A stretch of 25,118 bases of DNA from a virus: IMG/VR virus record IMGVR_UViG_3300046733_000209, positions 1 to 25,118 of that record. One strand, given 5' to 3'. The notes under the pieces are model-generated. The model was given only the letters and a program-made list of their open reading frames with translations, ran no database searches and was not told the DNA's origin. Each line of letters starts with the position of its first letter. The first letter of the stretch is position 1. This document shows, one piece after another, positions 1-6,031 of this stretch. The translations under genes and the position numbers were made by a program.

Positions 1-850
1 TCCTAACAGGGTCATACACTTTCATGGAACTAGCATACGCTCCAGCGATAGTACCTCTAAGCGTATCGAATGCTTGTGGTCTAGTGTAACTTACAATTTG
101 TGTGTTCAAACCACTTGGGGCATTGATGTCGGTTTCTCCAGTATCCAAGTTTTCTGTTCTTGGTCTGAAAGAAAATGATAGTGGATACTCTTGTTCCATC
201 ATAGTGTCAATAGATTTGAACTTATACTTACCATTTAGTGTTTGGAAAAAGAACATACCATTTTTAAACGATGTCTTGTTTCCTATAGATGAGTTTTGTG
301 TTATCCAGTCTATTATTTTAGAGACTTTCCAATTGGGCCATACCATCTGATTGTTGTCGGGTATGGTCGTTTCCCATGAGTCGAACTCTTCGGGTTTCAT
401 CTTAACGTCTTCTACTAAGATGTTTTGTAACATCTTATCATACGAACCACGCATCGCCTTACTTACACGTACACGCTCACACGCAAACATTCGTGGGTCA
501 CATAGTCTCAATACATACGTCTGTGTAGTATCATTGACACGGTTTATATTTGATGCCTTATATACACGAAAGTCTCTATCGATACTATCTTCTTTAGCCG
601 CCTTTTCTCCAGTTCCCTGTTTCATAGATATGGAAACACGTATGAACTCCTGACCAGTAAACCTGTAATTTTTAATTAAATTCAGACCATCAATGAAGTG
701 TATCTCTCCAGTAGTGTACTTTTTGTAGATAGATTCGTACAAGCGAAATCCAGTTATGAGTTTGGTTATCTCAACGGATTCTTTGAATTGATTGGAGAGT
801 GTTATTGAGTTTATAAAAAACTCACCACCCTTACGGTTATCTGTTGTCAT
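1..850 (-). CDS. 27: gp27-like baseplate hub protein (3' end outside window)
   Basis: About 283 codons are visible from an ATG at 850; the reading frame stays open to the left edge, so the C-terminus is missing. Near the N-terminus, segments such as FINSITLSNQF and TGEIHFIDG are followed by a stretch ending QEFIRVSI. This follows the layout of T4 gp27, the trimeric hub subunit whose first tube-like domain has this 'small deviation, then field of strands' pattern. The gene follows gp53 with only 3 nt between them, in the same operon as gp48. Known: gp27 forms the central hub ring below the tail tube and carries the gp5 spike. Inference: this is the hub protein. Another virion protein with the same tube fold is possible, because the match is by order and pattern rather than strong identity. 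Confidence 0.6.
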   Translation of the reverse strand, partial: MTTDNRKGGEFFINSITLSNQFKESVEITKLITGFRLYESIYKKYTTGEIHFIDGLNLIKNYRFTGQEFIRVSISMKQGTGEKAAKEDSIDRDFRVYKASNINRVNDTTQTYVLRLCDPRMFACERVRVSKAMRGSYDKMLQNILVEDVKMKPEEFDSWETTIPDNNQMVWPNWKVSKIIDWITQNSSIGNKTSFKNGMFFFQTLNGKYKFKSIDTMMEQEYPLSFSFRPRTENLDTGETDINAPSGLNTQIVSYTRPQAFDTLRGTIAGAYASSMKVYDPVR

Positions 851-853
851 ATA

Positions 854-1591
854 TTAAACTTGCAAAAGTGATTCGTATTGGGTTACCACAGTTTTTATAT
901 ACTGCGGTTTGATTACTTTAATTTTTCTCTTATCTTCATTAAGTGCATTTTCCATTTCCCATATACTTACACTTTGAAATCCACTCTGAGGTGTTGTGGA
1001 TTTTATACCCTTACTATTAACGTAGTGTGATATGGAATCTCTTGGTTGCACTACACCTTGTACTGTAGAACTCTTGAGAGAGCCTGTTATAGTTTGGTCT
1101 GCACTCCAATCTCCAGCAGTAACTCTAAGTCGGTTGTTCGATGGGTCGACCTGTAATACGTGTCCTGTTGTTGTACCTTGTGTGATTATTTCACCCAATA
1201 AGAATTTATTATCGGATGTGATATTGCCCTGTCCATCTGTGTTGTGTGGGCCCACAATATCTGTTGAAGATGATGCGGTTAGATATACACCTTCATATTT
1301 TCTATCTAGATAATTATTAAAAGTGGTGTTGTCCATATACCAATCATAGTAATTATCTATCTCATTCACTAGGAATAATACCCAATGCAAATCACTATCT
1401 CCGTATAGTTTGGAAGCAACTATATCGGGTCTTTCACCTTCATCTAATTGATAAAACTCATAATCAATCAGTGTATTAACTTTTTGTAATTCAATCTTAC
1501 CCTTACGGAAGAAATCTTTGATGTGGATAATTCTGCCATCATTAAGTTTATACTGTATCGTTGGAAAGTTTTTAAATAATTGTGATGCCAT
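854..1591 (-). CDS. 53: Baseplate wedge subunit gp53
   Basis: A 245-residue protein. The N-terminal part has the typical gp53 layout: a short FPTIQY stretch, an FFRKGKIE segment, then ERPDIVASKLYGDSDLHWVL and a YYDWYMD segment. The 'ExPDxVAxKLYGdxxlhWvLfLvN' pattern is the LysM-like region that marks gp53 of T4 and marine T4-like phages. Known role: gp53 clamps neighbouring wedges together in the inner baseplate. The middle of the protein (about residues 105-190) is a beta-rich insert with GEIITQGTTTGHV, not typical of T4 gp53. The start follows gp48 by 5 nt, with a GGATAA-type ribosome site that overlaps the gp48 stop. Confidence 0.88.
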   Translation of the reverse strand: MASQLFKNFPTIQYKLNDGRIIHIKDFFRKGKIELQKVNTLIDYEFYQLDEGERPDIVASKLYGDSDLHWVLFLVNEIDNYYDWYMDNTTFNNYLDRKYEGVYLTASSSTDIVGPHNTDGQGNITSDNKFLLGEIITQGTTTGHVLQVDPSNNRLRVTAGDWSADQTITGSLKSSTVQGVVQPRDSISHYVNSKGIKSTTPQSGFQSVSIWEMENALNEDKRKIKVIKPQYIKTVVTQYESLLQV

Positions 1592-1596
1592 AATTG

Positions 1597-2685
1597 TTAT
1601 CCGTTGGTTGTATCTCTATTGTCCAATATACTTTGTGTACCACCACCTATACTAGTGTCTGCTTTTGGATGTGGTGATATCATCTGATACGTTTCCTGTG
1701 TAAGAACTTTAATCTCAGTAAATGCTAAATTCAACTTCATCTCTAGTGGTGTGCCATCGGAAAAAGTCTCTAGTGTACTACCACCACCATATGTTACAGA
1801 TGCATCTGTAATTACTGCTGGTAAGAATCCGTCCATAGTATTTTTAATAGGCCCTTCCCATCTTAAATCGATAATGTTCGGATAGTTGAAATAATTTTCA
1901 ATCTGATTTGACTCATCCGAACCAAAAGTGTCGGGTAACATGGCAGTTCTTAAAGTGTATATAATTTCTTTACATACATCTGCTTCTTCTTGCGATACTG
2001 GTCTCATTGTAAATTCCATACTGAATGAACGAAACCCAACACCCTCTAACATCTGTTCTTTCATCGGGTTGACTGCTTGTCCCTGTGCAAAGTTAACAAC
2101 ATCACCTGTTGCCATATTAGCCATCTTATTTAGACCTGACGATATAGCAGCATTCAATGCATCACCAATTGCCACACTTGTATCAACGAAACCGTCTGCT
2201 CCCATGACATCCATAATACCCCTTGCAGCTACACCAACCTCACCTTCTTTGTATGAAACTTTCGCTTCACTTACTTGTCCAGTAGGAACGTACATATAAA
2301 TGTATGTCTCTGAATCATTCATTAAGTTTTTAGCATTAGCACCACTGTTCTGTTGTTTTCTTGGTCTAATTTTTATTTCTAGATAGTTGTTGAGTTGCTC
2401 TAAAGGATACTGTAGTTCTTTTGTTTGTCCAGCGGGTGGTCTCTTAGCAGCCTTAATGGATTTCATTTTATTAGCAGCATCCTCATCTTGATTGAGTCTA
2501 CTTCTTCTTCCTTCTAATATCTCTCTTTCTTTATCTGCTAGTTCTTTAAGAGCATCATAGTTTGATAGGTCTGCGATTGTTTTTTTGTAGTCTGTATTTG
2601 AGATTTTAGACTTAAGACCCTTTACTGATTTCAATGCTGATGAAGCAGAGTTGACTTTCGATAGAATTTTGTTTAGTGATGCCAT
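1597..2685 (-). CDS. 48: Baseplate tail-tube cap gp48
   Basis: At 362 residues it is nearly the length of T4 gp48 (364). The N-terminal third is basic and helical. The central and C-terminal parts hold the tube-fold pattern SFSMEFTMRPVSQEEAD, then TLRTAMLPDTF, YFNYPNIIDLRW and ITDASVTYGGG. Known role: gp48 sits on the hub and, with gp54, starts polymerisation of the gp19 tail tube. It is the first gene of the leftward structural operon 48-53-27-like. A late-promoter octamer (CATAAATA) lies about 35 bp upstream, inside the start of the divergent gp4 gene. Confidence 0.88.
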   Translation of the reverse strand: MASLNKILSKVNSASSALKSVKGLKSKISNTDYKKTIADLSNYDALKELADKEREILEGRRSRLNQDEDAANKMKSIKAAKRPPAGQTKELQYPLEQLNNYLEIKIRPRKQQNSGANAKNLMNDSETYIYMYVPTGQVSEAKVSYKEGEVGVAARGIMDVMGADGFVDTSVAIGDALNAAISSGLNKMANMATGDVVNFAQGQAVNPMKEQMLEGVGFRSFSMEFTMRPVSQEEADVCKEIIYTLRTAMLPDTFGSDESNQIENYFNYPNIIDLRWEGPIKNTMDGFLPAVITDASVTYGGGSTLETFSDGTPLEMKLNLAFTEIKVLTQETYQMISPHPKADTSIGGGTQSILDNRDTTNG

Positions 2686-2686
2686 G

Positions 2687-2694
2687 TATAAATA
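2687..2694 (+). promoter_or_regulatory. T4-type late promoter for gp4
   Basis: A perfect TATAAATA octamer, 2 bp from the gp48 start codon and pointing right. With T4 geometry (octamer at -13 to -6) transcription would begin near 2700, giving a leader of about 25 nt before the gp4 ATG at 2725. Confidence 0.75.
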
Positions 2695-2719
2695 CCTAGA
2701 GTTTCATTATTGTTACATC

Positions 2720-2727
2720 TATTTATG
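2720..2727 (-). promoter_or_regulatory. Late-promoter-like octamer for gp48 operon
   Basis: CATAAATA on the minus strand matches TATAAATA at 7 of 8 positions. It overlaps the gp4 start codon. Predicted start near 2714, which leaves about 29 nt of leader before the gp48 ATG, including an AGG ribosome site. Confidence 0.55.
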
Positions 2728-3156
2728 TCATATAGCGGACGGTTTAAACCGAAGAATTACAAAAAATATACAGGCGACCCCACAAAGATTGTCTATCGTT
2801 CGCTGTGGGAGCGAAGATTCATGCAATATTGTGATGATAACAACAATATTATTGAATGGGGTAGTGAAGAAATCATCATTCCATACATCTCACCAGTAGA
2901 TAAAAAGGTTCATAGATACTTCCCTGATTTCTATATCAAGTATCGTAACACTAGGGGTGAAGTGTTGCATGAGATTATAGAAGTTAAACCTAAGAAACAA
3001 ACTAAACCTCCTAAAGAACCCAAAAGAAAAACCAAAAGATACATCAACGAGGTTGCAACTTATCTTGTCAATCAAGCAAAGTTCAAAGCAGCAAACGAAT
3101 ACTGTAAAGACCGTAAATATAAATTTAGAATATTAACTGAAGACCATCTAACTTAG
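2725..3156 (+). CDS. 4: Head completion protein gp4 (TnsA-like nuclease fold)
   Basis: A 143-residue protein starting MSYSGRFKPKN. It matches the T4 gp4 pattern: IVYRSLWERRFMQYCD, then the EEIIIPY strand, YFPDFYIKY and EIIEVKPKKQT, then FKAANEYCKDRKYKFRILTE. The spaced PD ... ExK residues are those of a PD-(D/E)XK (TnsA-like) nuclease core. Known role: gp4 acts in head completion after packaging, before the tail joins. A TTG at 2710 in the same frame, with an AGAG upstream, would add five residues. The ATG was preferred because homologues begin close to the 'S-G-R-x-x-P-K-N' stretch. Its stop is directly followed by the late promoter of the next gene. Confidence 0.85.
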   Translation: MSYSGRFKPKNYKKYTGDPTKIVYRSLWERRFMQYCDDNNNIIEWGSEEIIIPYISPVDKKVHRYFPDFYIKYRNTRGEVLHEIIEVKPKKQTKPPKEPKRKTKRYINEVATYLVNQAKFKAANEYCKDRKYKFRILTEDHLT

Positions 3157-3164
3157 TATAAATA
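3157..3164 (+). promoter_or_regulatory. T4-type late promoter, predicted leaderless start
   Basis: A perfect TATAAATA octamer starts 1 nt after the gp4 stop codon. By T4 spacing the first transcribed base would be about 3170, which is the A of the next ATG. No Shine-Dalgarno sequence lies between the octamer and that ATG. Confidence 0.65.
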
Positions 3165-3169
3165 GATGT

Positions 3170-3766
3170 ATGGCATCTATTCTTAAGAACTATGATAACT
3201 TACTTCCATCTGAGATTGAAGAAAAGTCCTTAGAAGCTAGAGAATGGTTTAAGGACAATCTTAGAACTATAAAGGTCAATCGTAATAAGTTACTAGTAGA
3301 AGGAACACCAATAAGACGACCATTTTTAGGTACTCTAGTGTTGTTTAATTATGATGCAAAGGGGTATGCTACATTGCCGTATTGGGATAAATACCCTGTA
3401 GTGATACCAATAGAACCTAGAGGTAAAGGATTCTTAGGTTTAAATTTACACTATCTCCCACCAAGAAAGAGGTTGGAGTTGTTAGAAGTTTTTGACCAGT
3501 TAGCAGTAGACCCCGATATGGGGGATGATGAGAACACTAGACTAAAACTTACATACGATATGGTTAAGTCCATATCAAAGTTAAAATGGGCAAGACCGTG
3601 TGTGAAAGAGTATCTCACCACACATATTAAAGGTCAAATAAGAGAGATACCATATGATTACTGGGACGTGGTTGCAATGTTACCATCTCAGAAATTTGTA
3701 GATAACCAAGGTTCAGCATTCAATGCAAACACAGTATACGCTGAATCACTCAAGAGAGTAATATAA
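3170..3766 (+). CDS. Conserved T4-like virion-morphogenesis protein, unknown function
   Basis: A 198-residue protein. Its centre has a run typical of a family I associate with marine T4-like phages: PFLGTLVLFNYDAKGYATLPYWDKYPVVIPIE, written here in parts as LVLFNYD, TLPYWDKYPVV and FLGLNLHYLPP, followed by RLKLTYD and a 'YWDVVAMLPSQKF' tail. The N-terminal 50 residues are charged and helical. It sits between gp4 and gp54 under its own late promoter, so a structural or assembly role is likely. I cannot match it to a named T4 protein. Its stop overlaps the ATG of the next tiny gene (TAATG). Confidence 0.75.
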   Translation: MASILKNYDNLLPSEIEEKSLEAREWFKDNLRTIKVNRNKLLVEGTPIRRPFLGTLVLFNYDAKGYATLPYWDKYPVVIPIEPRGKGFLGLNLHYLPPRKRLELLEVFDQLAVDPDMGDDENTRLKLTYDMVKSISKLKWARPCVKEYLTTHIKGQIREIPYDYWDVVAMLPSQKFVDNQGSAFNANTVYAESLKRVI

Positions 3767-3840
3767 TGATAAAAGATTTCATTCTAGTATGCTCACTAGG
3801 TTTTAATGTTGGATTTGTATTGGCATTGTTATTTATTTAA
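3766..3840 (+). CDS. 24-residue single-pass membrane micropeptide (candidate)
   Basis: A short reading frame whose ATG shares one base with the preceding stop (TAATG), so translation could be coupled. It reads MIKDFILVCSLGF then NVGFVLALLFI: two charged residues followed by about 18 hydrophobic residues, enough for one membrane helix. It ends 9 nt before gp54, and the gp54 ribosome site GGAAG follows its stop at once, so it fills the gap between two late genes with no wasted space. It could be a real micropeptide or a coupling leader for gp54. No homologue recognised. Confidence 0.4.
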   Translation: MIKDFILVCSLGFNVGFVLALLFI

Positions 3841-3849
3841 GGAAGTATA

Positions 3850-4686
3850 ATGGAAGATAAACCAAGAAATAGGCACGACTCGATAGACACTATCATCGGT
3901 GCAATTAAAGCTCCAGCAATGGCAAACCAATTTGAGGTTGCGTTTTTTGGCCCTCAAGGGTTGACACTCAATGCAGTTAGATGTAAGACTGCAACTATTC
4001 CAAGTAGAAAAATAGAAGTTACTGAAAAGAACACACAAGGTAAATCTAAATTCCTTCCAACAGGTAAAATTGATGACGGTGGAACTGCAACATTCACATT
4101 CTATTGTGACATTGATTTCTTAGATAGAAGAATCATGCAATTGTGGTTAGACTCAATCTATGGTGGTGACACTGCAGCTCCTGAACAAGGAGAAGGTTCA
4201 GACCCAAACACACAACCTATCTTTGCATTCTATAAAGACTATATTGGTGAAGTAGAAATTAAACACCTTAGAAAGGATGGGTATAATCCTACCTTTGCTT
4301 CCGATGGGCAACAAGGTGCAAGTCTAATAACAAGATTGCATGATGCATATCCAACATCAATCGATGAACTGGTATTGGATATGGCACAAGGTGAAATGTT
4401 AAGTGTAAGTGTACAATTTGCATACAGATATTTTACTACAGAATATGTGGAGAGTAAAAATCCACAGAAAACTCCTCACCCTGTTTATAATGGTGAAGGG
4501 ACGACTCCGAACGGACTAAATAGTGGTAGGAGTCAAATCGATAACTTGCAAGAGGCCTTAGCAATCGGTTCTAGATTTTCTAGTTCTGCTGGAAGGTTAC
4601 AGAATAAAGTCTCAGGACTTACTACTGCAAAATCGAGGATTGATAACAGTTACAAGAATGTGAGAGACCTTTTTGGAACTCAATAA
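3850..4686 (+). CDS. 54: Baseplate tail-tube initiator gp54
   Basis: A 278-residue protein with the tail-tube fold. There is an N-terminal MANQFEVAFFGPQG strand and a central CKTATIPSRKIEV ('velcro' loop region), then GTATFTFYCDIDFLDRRIMQLW and the late strand pair ELVLDMAQGEMLSVSVQFAYRYF, read as separate strands. This order follows T4 gp54 (320 residues), whose matching parts are the 'M-Q-D-W' and 'V-T-F-A-Y-R' motifs. The C-terminus is a helix-rich linker, as in gp54. Known role: with gp48 it forms the platform for gp19 tube polymerisation. gp19 itself is much shorter (about 163 residues), which argues against that alternative. Confidence 0.75.
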   Translation: MEDKPRNRHDSIDTIIGAIKAPAMANQFEVAFFGPQGLTLNAVRCKTATIPSRKIEVTEKNTQGKSKFLPTGKIDDGGTATFTFYCDIDFLDRRIMQLWLDSIYGGDTAAPEQGEGSDPNTQPIFAFYKDYIGEVEIKHLRKDGYNPTFASDGQQGASLITRLHDAYPTSIDELVLDMAQGEMLSVSVQFAYRYFTTEYVESKNPQKTPHPVYNGEGTTPNGLNSGRSQIDNLQEALAIGSRFSSSAGRLQNKVSGLTTAKSRIDNSYKNVRDLFGTQ

Positions 4687-4705
4687 AATATAATATGGAG
4701 TAATT

Positions 4706-5410
4706 ATGGCATTACCGATTCAGTCGGCACCGACTTATAAAACAGTGCTACCTAGTAATGGTCAAGAAGTAGAATACAGACCATTCCTAGTAAAGGAACA
4801 AAAAGTTCTAGTCATGGCAAAAGAAAGCAATGACCAAGAACAAGTTATGCAATCAATCATTAAGATGCTTGATGCATGTACATTTGGTAAATTAAAAATA
4901 CCAAATATTGCTATGATGGATATGGAATGGTTGTTTATTAAAGTCCGTTCTGTTTCAGTTGGTGAAACATCTAAGTTAGTACTTGGTTGTACAGACGAAG
5001 GATGTAGAGGAAATGCAAAAGTAGATTTAAATTTGGAAGACATTGCACCCACAAGTGAAATGCCTGAAGAAGACACAGTCATGTTAACAGATGACTTGGG
5101 TGTTAAATTGAAAGTTCCTAGTGTTAGAGACATCGATGGATTGACAAAGATGGACGAAACACAACAGAGTATGGAGATTGTGAAGAGATGTATCACTTCT
5201 GTATTTGATGCCGATGAAGTGTATCCTATGGAAGATGTATCTCAAAAAGAGTTAGATGAGTTTTTTGATAGTTTGACGTTTAATCAACTAGACAAACTCG
5301 GGCAGTTCTTTGATAGTTTACCAAAACTAAGACATGAAGTAAGTTACTCGTGCGAAATATGTTCCAAAGAGAACACTAGAGTACTGGAAGGCATCCAAAG
5401 TTTTTTTTAA
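4706..5410 (+). CDS. 26: Baseplate hub / tail chaperone-like gp26
   Basis: A 234-residue protein of the T4_baseplate (gp26) family. It begins with the family pattern LPSNGQEVEYRPFLVKEQKVL, followed by WLFIKVRSVSVGE. Two cysteine pairs (C95/C100 and C216/C219) suggest a zinc-ribbon-like knuckle. A good ribosome site (GGAG) precedes the ATG. The frame ends at a run of eight T's (AGT TTT TTT TAA). The -1 frame continues for 62 more codons with recognisable tail-chaperone-like sequence. The gene lies upstream of the tape measure, exactly where siphophage and P2-type chaperones with -1 frameshifting (lambda G/GT) are found. T4 gp26 is described as a hub subunit; its role here may be as a tape-measure chaperone. 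Confidence 0.82.
   Translation: MALPIQSAPTYKTVLPSNGQEVEYRPFLVKEQKVLVMAKESNDQEQVMQSIIKMLDACTFGKLKIPNIAMMDMEWLFIKVRSVSVGETSKLVLGCTDEGCRGNAKVDLNLEDIAPTSEMPEEDTVMLTDDLGVKLKVPSVRDIDGLTKMDETQQSMEIVKRCITSVFDADEVYPMEDVSQKELDEFFDSLTFNQLDKLGQFFDSLPKLRHEVSYSCEICSKENTRVLEGIQSFF
5401..5407 (+). other. Candidate -1 ribosomal frameshift slippery site
   Basis: The heptamer T TTT TTT occurs in the gp26 frame just before its stop codon TAA (5408-5410). After a one-base backward slip, reading continues TTA ATA GGC into the open -1 frame. This form (X XXY YYZ) is a permissive slippery sequence. A perfect 6-bp stem lies about 20 nt downstream. Confidence 0.6.
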
Positions 5411-5595
5411 TAGGCCTTTCCCACGAGTCGGTGTTGAATTTTTATAACACCAACTTTCAGTTAATGCAACACCACAAGTATTCATTGACTGAACTAGATG
5501 AGATGATACCATGGGAACGAGAGGTATACATCAACCTATTACTTCAACACTTAGAAGAGGAAAGGCTAAAGAACGAACAACGAAAGAATAATTAA
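5407..5595 (+). CDS. -1 frame extension of gp26 (gp51/chaperone-like C-terminal part)
   Basis: An open -1 frame running from the slippery site to a stop at 5595, 62 codons. It reads LIGLSHESVLNFYNTNFQ then LMQHHKYSLTELDEMIPWER and a helical EEERLKNEQRKNN tail. The 'FxIGLSHxSxxNFYxTNFxLMQHHKYSLxELxxMxPWEREVY' pattern is what I recall from the small gene after gp26 in marine T4-like phages and from tape-measure chaperone extensions. The conserved residues LSHESVLNFY lie upstream of the first ATG (5464), and that ATG has no ribosome site. A fused gp26-extension protein of about 296 residues therefore fits better than a separate 43-residue protein. Confidence 0.62.
   Translation, partial: LIGLSHESVLNFYNTNFQLMQHHKYSLTELDEMIPWEREVYINLLLQHLEEERLKNEQRKNN
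5430..5451 (+). promoter_or_regulatory. Stem-loop downstream of the frameshift site
   Basis: GGTGTT (5430-5435) pairs perfectly with AACACC (5446-5451) around a 10-nt AT-rich loop. It begins 22 nt after the slippery run. This is longer than the usual 5-9 nt spacer, so its role as a stimulator is uncertain. Confidence 0.35.
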
Positions 5596-5640
5596 TATTC
5601 GTTATGTGTAAGTGATTCATAATAATAGAGGACACAAATT

Positions 5641-6027
5641 ATGAGTGACGACAAAAAAATTAGTCAAGGTAATGTCGAGATAGATGTTGCTAAGTATACA
5701 GAGATGGTCTTGAAGTTAGACGAAGCACAGGACAAAATCAAAGAGATGGAGAAGTTATCTAAGGAATTGCAAGTTGCAACAGCAGCAGCAAAACCAAAAG
5801 AAAGGTTCTCTGTTGGTGCATTGTTCAGAGATGAAAATGACATCAATGAAAAAGCAATCATAGGATTTGCATCATTCTTTTTAATGGTCGTATTCGGAAT
5901 GGCAGATTTAATTACTGCATTTTGGGATATGGACTTAAAAGTATCTGACACTATCTACACTTCATTTGTTGTAGTAACGTTAGGTGCGTTTGGAATATCA
6001 GAAGCAGGAAAAGCATTCGGAAAATAA
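5641..6027 (+). CDS. Small coiled-coil protein with two membrane helices
   Basis: A 128-residue protein. Residues 18-47 form a charged coiled coil (MVLKLDEAQDKIKEMEKLSK). Two hydrophobic segments follow at about 72-94 and 104-120. The tail ISEAGKAFGK is short and basic. The ribosome site GAGG is clear. It lies between the gp26 chaperone region and the tape measure and is separated from the latter by only 4 nt, so it is a late gene. Its shape resembles small phage holin-like or virion membrane proteins, but no lysis genes sit beside it. It could also be a chaperone partner of the tape measure. I do not recognise a named family. Confidence 0.75.
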   Translation: MSDDKKISQGNVEIDVAKYTEMVLKLDEAQDKIKEMEKLSKELQVATAAAKPKERFSVGALFRDENDINEKAIIGFASFFLMVVFGMADLITAFWDMDLKVSDTIYTSFVVVTLGAFGISEAGKAFGK

Positions 6028-6031
6028 TTAA

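Noticed and set aside
1928-2299. Plus-strand frame inside gp48
   Set aside because: Shadow of a clear gene with gp48 motifs on the other strand.
2710-2724. TTG start for gp4, adding five residues
   Set aside because: Has an AGAG upstream but homologues start near the ATG; kept as alternative only.
4762-5196. Antisense frame of 144 codons across gp26
   Set aside because: Fully inside a well-supported gene, no ribosome site, no protein-like pattern.
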